A stretch of 14,370 nucleotides of DNA from Porphyrobacter sp. (GTDB lineage Bacteria > Pseudomonadota > Alphaproteobacteria > Sphingomonadales > Sphingomonadaceae), in contig JAGKSZ010000106.1 in NCBI GenBank assembly GCA_018991295.1, forward strand, positions 1-14,370. Direction: 5' to 3'. The notes below the pieces were generated by a model. The model was not told the origin of the DNA. It made no database searches and saw only the letters and a list, made by a program, of their open reading frames with translations. The stretch's first letter is position 1. Every line of letters begins with the position of its first letter. Below, in pieces: positions 6,838-14,370 of the stretch. Both the position numbers and the translations under genes were made by a program.

Positions 6838-7614
6838 GTGCAATCCGAAGTGCGCGATATCGCCGGCGCATTCGTCGCGGCTCGCCGCAGCGGCGCGGCA
6901 ATCCGCGAATTTCCGGGGACGCGCCCACGCGATCTGGCCAGCGCCTATGCCATTCAGGACTGCGCGCTTTCGCTGTGGGACCGGGCGGTCGGCGGGTGGA
7001 AGGTGGGCCGCATCAACCCGCCGGGCGACGCCCTGCTCGGCGCGGACCGGCTGGTCGGCCCGGCGTTCCGCGACACGATCCACACCGTCTCCCGGCAGCC
7101 GCGCGAATTTGGCGTCTTCCACGGCGGGTTCGCCGCTGCCGAGGCCGAATTCATGCTCCGCCTTGCCCCGCGCGATGCGCCCCTGCCCACCACACCGCAA
7201 GAAGCGATGGACTGGGTGGACGAGGTGCGCATCGGCATCGAAATCGCCTCATCGCCCTATGCCCGCATCAATGCCGACGGGCCGTGCGTGACCATTTCCG
7301 ATCACGGCAACAATGCCGGATTGCTGCTGGGCCCCGCCGTGCCGCGCGCGCAGTGGGACCGGCTTGACGAGATCGAGGTGGCCCTCGCCATTGACGCAGA
7401 AACGGTTGGCCGGGCGACGACCGCAACCATGCTTGACGGCCCCTTTGGTGCAGCGCGGTTCCTGATCGCCAACCTTGCCAGCCGCGGCATCGCGCTGGAG
7501 GCTGGCTGGTGGATTTCCAGCGGCGCCATCACGGGCGTGCATCCGGTGAGCCCCGGCAGCACGGTCACCGCAGGCTTTGCCGGGCTGGGCAGCGTCGTGG
7601 CCGTGATCGTCTAG
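6838..7614 (+). CDS. 2-keto-4-pentenoate hydratase-like protein (FAH family)
   Basis: This protein belongs to the MhpD-like branch of the fumarylacetoacetate hydrolase family and is 258 residues long, the usual size for 2-hydroxypentadienoate hydratases. The block GGWKVGRINPPGDALLG (52-68) matches the GRKVGLT segment of the family. The likely metal ligands Glu102 and Glu104 (AEAEF) and Glu135 (IGIEIASSP) are present. The C-terminal part (DGPFGAARFLIANL, then EAGWWISSGAITGVHP) is also typical. I take the GTG at 6838 because GAGAGG lies 6 nt upstream; a GTG at 6811 would add 9 residues without a good site. Members hydrate or cleave 2-keto acids. No aromatic-pathway genes are nearby, and the gene has a putative uronate operator, so the true substrate may be a deoxy-2-keto sugar acid. 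It converges on dctD with a 15-bp gap. Confidence 0.85.
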   Translation: MQSEVRDIAGAFVAARRSGAAIREFPGTRPRDLASAYAIQDCALSLWDRAVGGWKVGRINPPGDALLGADRLVGPAFRDTIHTVSRQPREFGVFHGGFAAAEAEFMLRLAPRDAPLPTTPQEAMDWVDEVRIGIEIASSPYARINADGPCVTISDHGNNAGLLLGPAVPRAQWDRLDEIEVALAIDAETVGRATTATMLDGPFGAARFLIANLASRGIALEAGWWISSGAITGVHPVSPGSTVTAGFAGLGSVVAVIV

Positions 7615-7629
7615 GCCAATTGCGCCCGT

Positions 7630-8967
7630 TCAGCGGAAATTGCGCGGACGGATGTCATATTTCGCCAGCTTGTCGTAGATCGTCTTGCGCGGCGTCTTGA
7701 GCGCCTCCTGCAAGCGCGCCACATCTCCGCCGCAGGCGCGCAGGCCATCTTCCAGCACGGCACGTTCGAAATCCGCGACAATCTGCTGGAGCGAGCGTTC
7801 CCCGGTCAGCGAACCCGCCAGCGGTGTGCCGGTATCGGCCAGCCCCAGCACAAAGGCGCGGGCATAGCCGCTCAATTCATGGAGATTGCCCGGCCAGTCA
7901 TGCGTCTGCACATGGCGCCACGCCGCCTCCCCGATCAGCGGCGCAGGCAGATCGAGCGCGCGGGCGTGCCGTGCCACGAACAGGCGGAAGATTTCCGGCA
8001 GGTCCTCGCGTCGCTCGCCAAGCGGGGGAAAGGCAACCTGCACCGCGCCCAGCCGCCGCCACAGGGGATCGCGTGCGTCCTCATCGCCCAGCCGTGCGAT
8101 GATGATGCGCAGGTTCAGCCGCCGCGGGCTGGCAGCGCCCAGCGGAAACACCTGCCGCGTCTCGATCAGCGCCAGCAGCCGCGCAGTCAGCGCCTCGCTG
8201 GCGGCGGCGATTTCATCAAGGAACAGCGTGCCGCCATTGGCACGTTCGATCAGGCCAGTGCGCGAAAGCCCAACGCTGCCGCCTGTGCTCTTTGGCGCCG
8301 GATCGCGCCCGAACAGCAGCAGTTCGGCATCCTCATGCGCCAGCACCCCGGCATCCACCGCCACAAACGGCCGCCCCCGGCGCGGCCCAAGATCATGGAT
8401 GGCGCGGGCGGCATGGCTTTTGCCGGTGCCGTGGGGGCCGGTCAGCACCACATCGATCTCGGATCGGGCCACACCTTCGATCACCGAACGCAGCCGTTCA
8501 GCCACGGGCGAGGTGCCGGGGATCGCCCCGCGCACGCCGCGCCCCGCCTCCTCGCGCAGCATCCGGTTTTCCAGCGCCAGCGCGCGCCGGGTGGCAGCAG
8601 CGCGCAGGGCGCGGATCAGATCTGCCGAGGCATAGGGCTTGGTGAGGAAATCAGCCGCCCCGTTCTTCATCGCCTCCACCGCCATGGCGATATCGCCGTG
8701 GCCCGTCACAAGGATCACCGGCAGATCGGGATCAATGGCGCGCAGCTGGGCAAAGAAGGCAATCCCGTCCATTCCCGGCATCCGCACATCGCTGACCACC
8801 ACACCGGGGTAATCGGCCGTCAGCCAGCCGAGCGCGGCGCGGGCATCGGGAAAGGCGGTCACCTCTGCCCCTTCAAGGGTCAGCGCCTGCATGGTCGCAT
8901 CGCGCAAGGGCAGATCATCTTCGACCAGGGCAACTTGCAGCGGCAAGGTGGGGGCAGGCACGGTCAT
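7630..8967 (-). CDS. dctD: NtrC-family C4-dicarboxylate response regulator, atypical
   Basis: This 445-residue response regulator has three domains. The receiver (about 10-125) has Glu16, Asp17, phospho-acceptor Asp60, Thr88 and Lys110. The AAA+ domain (about 148-375) has Walker A GPHGTGKS (177-184) and Walker B GGTLFLDEI (245-253). A Fis-type helix-turn-helix is at about 400-440. The name rests on pairing with dctB and dctA and on DctD-type palindromes before dctA. Oddities are clear: the stretch after LFG (221-237), where GAFTGA should contact sigma-54, has no such motif; WPGNVREL is WPGNLHEL, so the sensor-II Arg is His; and the usual LRER is LGER. These changes suggest the ATPase no longer remodels sigma-54 holoenzyme and that regulation goes through another mode. 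It overlaps the dctB stop by 4 bp (ATGA), so the two are translationally coupled. Confidence 0.88.
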   Translation of the reverse strand: MTVPAPTLPLQVALVEDDLPLRDATMQALTLEGAEVTAFPDARAALGWLTADYPGVVVSDVRMPGMDGIAFFAQLRAIDPDLPVILVTGHGDIAMAVEAMKNGAADFLTKPYASADLIRALRAAATRRALALENRMLREEAGRGVRGAIPGTSPVAERLRSVIEGVARSEIDVVLTGPHGTGKSHAARAIHDLGPRRGRPFVAVDAGVLAHEDAELLLFGRDPAPKSTGGSVGLSRTGLIERANGGTLFLDEIAAASEALTARLLALIETRQVFPLGAASPRRLNLRIIIARLGDEDARDPLWRRLGAVQVAFPPLGERREDLPEIFRLFVARHARALDLPAPLIGEAAWRHVQTHDWPGNLHELSGYARAFVLGLADTGTPLAGSLTGERSLQQIVADFERAVLEDGLRACGGDVARLQEALKTPRKTIYDKLAKYDIRPRNFR

Positions 8968-10646
8968 GCGGCAGGCATGATCATGATGAAGCGCGCACCT
9001 GAAGGCGTGTCCTCGTGGATGAGATCGCCGCCAAGCTGGCGCATGATATCCTGCGCAATTGCAAGGCCAAGGCCGATACCATCCGTCTTTGACGTGACAA
9101 AGGGCTGGAACAGCGTGTCGCGCAAGGGCGCAGGCACGCCGGAGCCATTATCGGTCACCGCAAGGCGCACGGTCCGGGCATCGCTTGCCACCTCCAGCAC
9201 GATCGCCCCGCCCTGCCCACCGCAGGCCTGCACCGCGTTCTGGAGCAGGTTCACCAGCACCTGTTCGAGCTGCACATGGCGCGCGCGCACCGTGGCGGCG
9301 GCGGCCTCGGCGGCGGGCAGGGTGAGGGCAATGTTCTGCTGGCGGAGCTGATCGCGCAGCAGCAGCAGCGAGCCGTCGATCACTTCGGCCAGCCGGATAT
9401 TGCGCGGCTCCTCGGCAGAACGGCGGCTGAAGTGGAGCTGTTCTTCGGTGATCTCGCCAATGCGCGCGGCAAGCCCTGCGATCTTGGCGAAATTGCCTGC
9501 GGCTTCATCGGCGCGAGCGGAGGCCAGCAGGCGCTCACCGGTTTCGGCATAGACCCGCATCGCGGCCAGCGGCTGGCGGATTTCGTGGCCCAGCCCGGCG
9601 GTGATCTGGCCGAGCGTGGCAAGGCGGTTGGCCTGACGCAGCTGTTCGCGCAATTGCGCGGTCTGGGCCTCGATTTCGGCGGCGGCGCGGGCCTGCCGCT
9701 GACGGCGCCACATCCATGCCCCCGCCCCCGCCAGCGCCAGCAGCGCCAGCGCCGCGACCCCGGCCAGCCGGGCATTGGCGAGCGCCACCGAAAGCCGCGC
9801 ACTGGGATCGGCCAGCAGGTGCAGTTCCCATCCGGCAGGCGCGATCGGCTGGATCTTCTCGATCATCCGCACCGGTTGCCCGGCCCGGCCACCGCCGGGC
9901 AGTTCCAGCGGCTTGGGATTGGCAATGCCGAAGCGCATCGCATCGCGCCGGGGATCGCGCTGCAGGTCGGCAGGGCCATCCTGCTGCGCCACAGACCGGA
10001 ACCGCCATGCCGGATTGCTGGCCAGCAGCACGATGCCCTGCCGGTCGGTCACGAACACCATGTCCCGCGCATCGCGCCATTTGGCCTCAAGGCTGTCAAA
10101 TTCGACCTTGACCGCCACCACTCCCAGCGGCGCGCCTTCGGGGCCAACGCGTTCGGCAAGATAGAGCCCGGGGCGGCGGCTGACCGTGCCCAGCGCGAAT
10201 TCGGTGCCGGTGCCCTCGCGCATTGCATCGGCGAAGTAATCGCGGAAGCGGTAGTTGGAGCCGATGAAGCTGTCGGGCCGGTCCCAGTTGCTTGCCGCCA
10301 GCGTCTGCCCGCGCGCGTCCATCAGGTAGATCGCCGCCGCCCGCGTCTGCTGCGCCAGCGCCGCCAGCCGGCGGTTGAGCAGATCGCGCTGGGCGGCGCT
10401 GCCACCAAGCAGTTCGGCCACATCCGGGTCTGCCGCCAGCACACGCGGGACAAGGGTGAACTTGTTGAGCTCGCTCTCCAGCCCGGCGGCAAGGATTGCG
10501 GCCTGCCCTTCGGCGGCGGTGCGCGTGTCCTCCAGCGCCTGCACCCGCACTGCGCGGTCAAGCACCAGCATTGCGAGCCCGGCCAGCAGCAGCACGGCAA
10601 CCGCCGCGACACTTGCCAGATACCAGCGGCTCAGCCTGCCCTGCAC
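8964..10646 (-). CDS. dctB: C4-dicarboxylate sensor histidine kinase
   Basis: This membrane histidine kinase of 560 residues has TM1 at about 9-30, a periplasmic double-PAS-like sensor at about 31-290, and TM2 at about 293-313. A short coiled linker (about 315-340) leads to the kinase core. The sensor contains LAASNWDRPDSFIGSNYRFRDYF (116-138), very close to the dicarboxylate-binding part of known DctB proteins. Kinase motifs are GLGHEIRQPLAAMR with phospho-acceptor His354, N-box NLLQNAVQA (466-474), DNGSGV (499-504), PFVTSK (515-520) and GIGLGLAI (523-530). The frame stays open to an ATG at 10802, but that extension runs through the DctD-type sites. The GTG at 10646, with AGGAGGAGGA 9 nt upstream and TM1 right after it, is the better start. 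It would sense succinate, fumarate or malate and phosphorylate DctD. Confidence 0.92.
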   Translation of the reverse strand: MQGRLSRWYLASVAAVAVLLLAGLAMLVLDRAVRVQALEDTRTAAEGQAAILAAGLESELNKFTLVPRVLAADPDVAELLGGSAAQRDLLNRRLAALAQQTRAAAIYLMDARGQTLAASNWDRPDSFIGSNYRFRDYFADAMREGTGTEFALGTVSRRPGLYLAERVGPEGAPLGVVAVKVEFDSLEAKWRDARDMVFVTDRQGIVLLASNPAWRFRSVAQQDGPADLQRDPRRDAMRFGIANPKPLELPGGGRAGQPVRMIEKIQPIAPAGWELHLLADPSARLSVALANARLAGVAALALLALAGAGAWMWRRQRQARAAAEIEAQTAQLREQLRQANRLATLGQITAGLGHEIRQPLAAMRVYAETGERLLASARADEAAGNFAKIAGLAARIGEITEEQLHFSRRSAEEPRNIRLAEVIDGSLLLLRDQLRQQNIALTLPAAEAAAATVRARHVQLEQVLVNLLQNAVQACGGQGGAIVLEVASDARTVRLAVTDNGSGVPAPLRDTLFQPFVTSKTDGIGLGLAIAQDIMRQLGGDLIHEDTPSGARFIMIMPAA

Positions 10647-10655
10647 TGGTCGCGC

Positions 10656-10665
10656 TCCTCCTCCT
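10656..10665 (-). promoter_or_regulatory. dctB: Strong ribosome binding site that fixes the dctB start
   Basis: AGGAGGAGGA on the minus strand lies 9 nt before the GTG at 10646. It is the strongest Shine-Dalgarno match near the possible dctB starts. It supports a 560-residue rather than a 612-residue protein. Confidence 0.7.
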
Positions 10666-10681
10666 GCCCTCCGATAGGGAC

Positions 10682-10698
10682 TTGTGCGGATTTCCGCA
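10682..10698. promoter_or_regulatory. DctD-type binding site 1
   Basis: TTGTGCGGATTTCCGCA contains the inverted repeat TGCGGA-TT-TCCGCA. This resembles the TGTGCGGA-TCCGCACA type of upstream activating sequence I know for rhizobial DctD. It is 36 bp before the dctB start, between dctB and dctA. Confidence 0.7.
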
Positions 10699-10713
10699 CT
10701 CGCTGCAAGAAAT

Positions 10714-10730
10714 TTGTGCGGATTTCCGCA
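10714..10730. promoter_or_regulatory. DctD-type binding site 2
   Basis: This is an exact second copy of the 17-bp sequence of site 1, in the same orientation and 32 bp further on. That is close to three helical turns, so two dimers would sit on the same DNA face. Tandem upstream sites are typical of dctA control. Confidence 0.7.
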
Positions 10731-10768
10731 AGGAATGTCTGCGATATCTTGGCAAGCCTCTGATTTAA

Positions 10769-10785
10769 CGAAACTCCCTGTTTCG
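10769..10785. promoter_or_regulatory. Small inverted repeat upstream of dctA
   Basis: CGAAAC and GTTTCG flank a 5-nt spacer, about 80 bp before the dctA start. It could be a binding site for another regulator. The arms are short, so chance is a fair alternative. Confidence 0.25.
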
Positions 10786-10864
10786 CCCCACGCCGCTTGC
10801 ACCGCACGCCTTCACGCCCGATACTGCAACGTGGAGAGATTTGCACCGGGGAGAGCGGCGACCG

Positions 10865-12265
10865 ATGGGTTCGCATACAGCCATGGCGACAGGCATACCG
10901 ACCGAGGGGGCCGCCCCTGCGGCAAAGACGCCGTTGTACCGCCTGCTCTATGTGCAGGTGCTCACCGCAATTGCGCTCGGCGCTGCGGTAGGCCACCTCG
11001 CCCCTGAATTCGGCGCTGCGCTGAAGCCTCTGGGCGATGGCTTCATCAAGCTTGTGAAGATGATCATCGCGCCGGTGATCTTCGTGACGGTTGCCACTGG
11101 CATCGCCGGGATGCGCGATCTGAAGGCGGTGGGCAGTGTGGCCGGCAAGGCCTTCGCCTATTTCCTCACCTTCTCGACGCTGGCGCTGATCATCGGGCTG
11201 GTGGTGGCCAATGTCGTGCGCCCGGGCGAGGGGCTGAACATCGATCCGGCCACGCTCGATACTGCTGCGGTCGCGGATTATGCCAACAAGGCGGAGGCGA
11301 CGAGCATCACCGGTTTCCTGCTCGGCATCATCCCCGAAACGCTGTTCAGCGCGGTGACGGACGGCCAGATCCTGCAGGTGCTGCTGGTTGCGATCCTGAC
11401 AGGCGTCGCCATCGCCGCGACGCGCCCGGCGAGCGATCTTGTCACCGATGTGCTCGCCTCGTTCGGGCAGGTGGTGTTCAAGCTGGTGCACATGCTGATG
11501 AAGCTGGCGCCTATCGGCGCCTTCGGGGCGATGGCCTTTACCATCGGGGAGTTCGGCATCGGCAGCCTTGCCAACCTCGCCGCGCTGGTGGCGACCTTCT
11601 ACCTCACCTCGCTCCTGTTCGTGCTGGTGGTGCTGGGGCTGGTCGGCTGGGCGGGCGGCTTTTCGATCTTCGCGCTGATCCGCTACCTGCGCGAGGAACT
11701 GCTGCTGGTGCTGGGCACCTCCTCATCAGAGGCCGCCCTGCCGAGCCTGATGGAGAAGATGGAAGCCGCCGGATGCCGCAAGGCGGTGGTCGGGCTGGTC
11801 GTGCCGACGGGCTATTCCTTCAACCTTGATGGCACCAATATCTACATGACACTGGCCGCGCTGTTCATCGCGCAGGCCGTGGGGGTGGAGCTTTCGATCG
11901 CGGAACAGCTGACGCTGGTGCTGGTCGCCATGATCAGTTCCAAGGGCGCGGCAGGCGTGACCGGATCGGGCTTCGTGATCCTTGCCGCCACGCTTTCGGT
12001 GGTGCCCGGCGTGCCGGTGGCGGGGATGGCGCTGATCCTCGGGATTGATCGCTTCATGTCCGAATGCCGCGCGCTCACCAATTTCATCGGCAATGCCGTG
12101 GCGACGATCATCGTGGCGCGGTGGGAAGGCGCGCTTGACCGTGACCGGCTGGCCGCCGCGCTGGCAGGCACGCCGCTGCCGTTGCCGCCTGAAGATATCG
12201 AACGCCACGAACGCAGTGGGCCGGTCAGCGAGGACATCGCCCAGGTGCTGGAACGCACGCCGTGA
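10865..12265 (+). CDS. dctA: C4-dicarboxylate:cation symporter (DAACS/Glt family)
   Basis: This inner-membrane transporter of 466 residues imports succinate, fumarate and malate with protons or sodium. Family motifs are clear: GTSSSEAALPSLMEKME (284-300, the serine-rich re-entrant loop), PTGYSFNLDGTNIY (314-327), SSKGAAGVTGSGF (358-370) and GIDRFMSECRALTNFIGNAVAT (393-414). Hydrophobic segments alternate across about 28-418, and the hydrophilic tail after 420 is usual. The ATG at 10865 is the first ATG in frame, with GGGGAG about 11 nt upstream; an ATG at 10883 is possible, and both precede the first conserved segment (LYRLLYVQVLTAIALG). The 20 residues before that are longer than in E. coli DctA. 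It is divergent from dctB, with two DctD-type sites between them. No GG-N10-GC promoter is visible between the sites and the start. Confidence 0.95.
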   Translation: MGSHTAMATGIPTEGAAPAAKTPLYRLLYVQVLTAIALGAAVGHLAPEFGAALKPLGDGFIKLVKMIIAPVIFVTVATGIAGMRDLKAVGSVAGKAFAYFLTFSTLALIIGLVVANVVRPGEGLNIDPATLDTAAVADYANKAEATSITGFLLGIIPETLFSAVTDGQILQVLLVAILTGVAIAATRPASDLVTDVLASFGQVVFKLVHMLMKLAPIGAFGAMAFTIGEFGIGSLANLAALVATFYLTSLLFVLVVLGLVGWAGGFSIFALIRYLREELLLVLGTSSSEAALPSLMEKMEAAGCRKAVVGLVVPTGYSFNLDGTNIYMTLAALFIAQAVGVELSIAEQLTLVLVAMISSKGAAGVTGSGFVILAATLSVVPGVPVAGMALILGIDRFMSECRALTNFIGNAVATIIVARWEGALDRDRLAAALAGTPLPLPPEDIERHERSGPVSEDIAQVLERTP

Positions 12266-12317
12266 GCAACACGAAATTCCTGACAAAGCGAAAACACAAA
12301 ACGAGGGGGAGATGATG

Positions 12318-14370
12318 ATGAAAACGAAGCTCTTTACCAAACTGGCGCTGATGGGCGGGGCCAGCCTCATTGCCTCGACTGCTGCCTATGCGCAGGATGG
12401 CGATACCGATGCCGAAGCGCAGGCCGAGGAAGGCCCGCTGATCGAAGTGGTCGGCTCGCGCATTGCGGGGGCCAAGGTCAACGAGGCGCTTCCCGTCGTC
12501 GTCTTTCGGCAGGATCAACTCGACAACATCGCGGCGGGGAGCGGCGACGAGTTGATCCGCAACATCCCGCAAATGGGCGATGTGTCGTTCAACCCGAGCA
12601 ACAACGCCCAGACCAGCAACGCGGCCCGCGGTGATGTGGGGTCGGTCGACCTGCGCTCGCTCGGCGTCGGCAATACGCTGGTGCTGCTCAATGGCCGCCG
12701 CGTTGTGGCCCACCCAACCAGTCAGGGGCTGTCGGACACGGGATCGGTCCCGGTCATCAGCTTCAATTTCAACGCCATTCCCACCACCGGCCTGCAACGG
12801 CTCGAAGTGCTGCTGGATGGCGGCGCGGCGCTGTATGGCTCGGACGCGGTCGCGGGCGTGGTCAACACCGTGCTCAAGGACAATTACGACGGCCTGCGCG
12901 CCTCGCTGCAATACGGCGGCGCTGAAAGCACCAGCCTGCGCGAATTTCAGGGCAACCTGATGTGGGGTAAGAATTTCGAGCGCGGCAACATTACTGTTTC
13001 GGCGGAATACACCCGGCGTCAGGCCCTGCGTGCGGAAGATCAGGAATTCACCGCCTCGGCTGACCTGCGATCGCTGTTCGCCAATGATCCCGATTTCGCC
13101 GGATTGCTGGGTTCCGATACCAGGGCAACCCGCGGGCCCTGGCCTGCCTTGCAGACCACCACGCAGGTTCGGCAGGCGACGGGGGTTGGAACGGCCACTC
13201 GCACGCTGACAACCGCCGCCGGTGCCTTCCACCTCCGGCCACTTGAGCTGAATGGCGCAAACCAGCCTTGTACCGTTCAGGTCTCAACCGGCCTTTGCCT
13301 TGTGAACACGACCCTGCCGACGACCGGCGTCTTTCGCGATCTGCGCTATGACACGGCCCGCGGCACCACCGTGCTGCCCGAACTCGACCGCTTCAATATC
13401 TTCGCCAATGGCCATTACGACCTGTCGGACAATCTCACGCTGTTCGGCGAATTCGGCTATTACCGCTCCGAGACGCTGCGCCTTCAGCCTGCGGTCATCA
13501 ACCTCAACCGCATCTGGATCCCGGCGAGCAATTACTGGAACCCGTTCGGGGCGACCACCCTCCCCAACGGTCAGCCCAACCCCAACCGCCTGCCGGGTCT
13601 GACCAATGTTCCGGAAGCAGGCCTGCCCGTGTCGCTCACCAACTACCGCTTTGTCGATGCCGGGCCGCAGACGGTTGATGTGACCGGAACGCAGATGCGT
13701 GCGCTGATCGGTCTGAAGGGTGAAGCGATGGGCTTTACCTGGGATTCGGCCTTCGTCTATTCCGAAGCAGACGCCCGCGACAGTTCGTTTGCGGTGAAAA
13801 GCTCGCTGCTCCAGCAAAGCCTCGCGCTGGCGACGCCGGACGCCTACAATCCCTTCAACGGCGGGGGCCTTGATGATCCGTCTTTCGGGGATTGCACGCC
13901 CAGCTCGCAGGGGGCGCTCGACGCCATCGGCTTCCAGCTGGAGCGGCTTTCTCGCACCACGTTGGCGATGGGCGATTTCAGGGCATCGCGGCCTGATCTG
14001 TTCAGCCTGCCGGGCGGCGATGTCGGGATTGCCTTCGGCGCTGAAATCCGCCGCGAGACCCAGCGCGATGATCGCGATTCCGCGCTCGACGGTTCAAGCC
14101 CCTTTGTCGATGCCGTCACAGGTGCGGTCACGCCGAGCGATGCCGCCGCTGTCAGCGACAATCCGGACGCGGCGGGCCGCCGGACGGTTGCCGCAGCCTA
14201 CCTGGAACTTGCCGTGCCGATCGTGTCGGAAGACATGAACATTCCGCTGGTGCGCAGCTTCAATCTGCAGCTGGCTGGGCGCTATGAACATTACAGCGAT
14301 TTCGGCGGAGTGGCCCGTCCGAAAGTCGCCGCAGCTTGGGACGGGGTCGAAGGCTTCCGCCTGCGCGGCT
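12318..14370 (+). CDS. TonB-dependent outer-membrane receptor (3' partial)
   Basis: The frame is open from the ATG cluster at 12312-12320 to the right edge, giving 684 codons from 12318. Of three consecutive ATGs I choose the third because GAGGGGG lies 8 nt upstream; the others add one or two Met. A signal peptide is visible at 1-26, ending TAAYAQ. A TonB-box-like LIEVVGSR follows at 41-48. The plug domain (about 54-190) carries DLRSLGVGNTLVLLNGRR and LEVLLDGGAALYGSDAVAGVVN, hallmarks of the family, and then beta-barrel sequence follows. The style is that of the large sphingomonad receptors that import oligosaccharides or other nutrients with TonB-ExbBD energy. It lies 52 bp after dctA and may share its transcript. 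The ligand could be a pectic oligosaccharide given the locus, but this is not shown by the sequence. Confidence 0.92.
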   Translation, partial: MKTKLFTKLALMGGASLIASTAAYAQDGDTDAEAQAEEGPLIEVVGSRIAGAKVNEALPVVVFRQDQLDNIAAGSGDELIRNIPQMGDVSFNPSNNAQTSNAARGDVGSVDLRSLGVGNTLVLLNGRRVVAHPTSQGLSDTGSVPVISFNFNAIPTTGLQRLEVLLDGGAALYGSDAVAGVVNTVLKDNYDGLRASLQYGGAESTSLREFQGNLMWGKNFERGNITVSAEYTRRQALRAEDQEFTASADLRSLFANDPDFAGLLGSDTRATRGPWPALQTTTQVRQATGVGTATRTLTTAAGAFHLRPLELNGANQPCTVQVSTGLCLVNTTLPTTGVFRDLRYDTARGTTVLPELDRFNIFANGHYDLSDNLTLFGEFGYYRSETLRLQPAVINLNRIWIPASNYWNPFGATTLPNGQPNPNRLPGLTNVPEAGLPVSLTNYRFVDAGPQTVDVTGTQMRALIGLKGEAMGFTWDSAFVYSEADARDSSFAVKSSLLQQSLALATPDAYNPFNGGGLDDPSFGDCTPSSQGALDAIGFQLERLSRTTLAMGDFRASRPDLFSLPGGDVGIAFGAEIRRETQRDDRDSALDGSSPFVDAVTGAVTPSDAAAVSDNPDAAGRRTVAAAYLELAVPIVSEDMNIPLVRSFNLQLAGRYEHYSDFGGVARPKVAAAWDGVEGFRLRG

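Noticed and set aside
7879..9351. 490-residue open frame on the plus strand opposite dctD/dctB
   Set aside because: It is antisense to two well-supported genes, has low-complexity Arg/Gln/His-rich sequence with no recognisable domain, and is a usual by-product of GC-rich coding DNA.
9276..10763. 495-residue open frame on the plus strand opposite dctB
   Set aside because: It is a shadow of dctB with no recognisable domain and covers the regulatory gap.
10750..10765. TGGCAAGCCTCTGATT as a sigma-54 promoter for dctA
   Set aside because: The -24 half is similar, but the invariant GC of the -12 element is absent (AT there).
10647..10802. 52-residue N-terminal extension of DctB
   Set aside because: It would run through both DctD-type sites. 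The GTG at 10646 has a strong AGGAGG site and is followed at once by the first membrane segment.
12225..13232. 335-residue open frame on the minus strand opposite the TonB receptor start
   Set aside because: It is antisense to a clear TonB-dependent receptor with signal peptide and plug motifs, and its own translation shows no family features.

Overview
The window is GC-rich chromosomal DNA. It carries a pectin/uronate degradation locus joined to a C4-dicarboxylate uptake module and the start of a TonB-dependent receptor gene. Protein style points to an alphaproteobacterium of the order Sphingomonadales (Erythrobacter/Novosphingobium type), and so does an inverted pair of a short repeat familiar from sphingomonad genomes at 4054-4152. 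This placement is an inference from recalled families; no search was run.

Layout. 1-1486 (+): the 3' part of a pectate-lyase-like beta-helix enzyme, overlapping by ATGA with a small cupin gene. 1483-5566 (-): an operon read from right to left. It encodes a DhuI/RpiB-type isomerase, KduD, KdgK and a Tat-exported type B carboxylesterase. 5646-6665 (-): a LacI-family regulator. 6838-7614 (+): a 2-keto-4-pentenoate hydratase-like protein of the FAH family, divergent from lacI. 7630-10646 (-): dctD and dctB, a two-component system. 10865-12265 (+): dctA, divergent from dctB. 12318-14370 (+): a TonB-dependent receptor that runs off the right edge. No tRNA, rRNA, CRISPR array or insertion sequence was seen. 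No gap between genes exceeds about 220 bp.

How it works together. Extracytoplasmic enzymes (lyase, probably the esterase and cupin) would process pectin. Unsaturated uronate would become 5-keto-4-deoxyuronate, which the RpiB-family isomerase (in place of KduI) and KduD would convert to 2-keto-3-deoxygluconate. KdgK would then phosphorylate this to KDPG for the Entner-Doudoroff aldolase, which is not in the window. An identical 14-bp sequence, TGACACCGGTTTCC, lies just before the isomerase gene and again before the FAH gene. This makes a LacI-type operator likely and draws the unexplained hydratase into the same regulon.

The dct module has two identical 17-bp DctD-type palindromes between dctB and dctA. 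However, this DctD lacks a recognisable GAFTGA loop, and no GG-N10-GC sigma-54 promoter lies between the palindromes and dctA. DctD here may therefore act without sigma-54.
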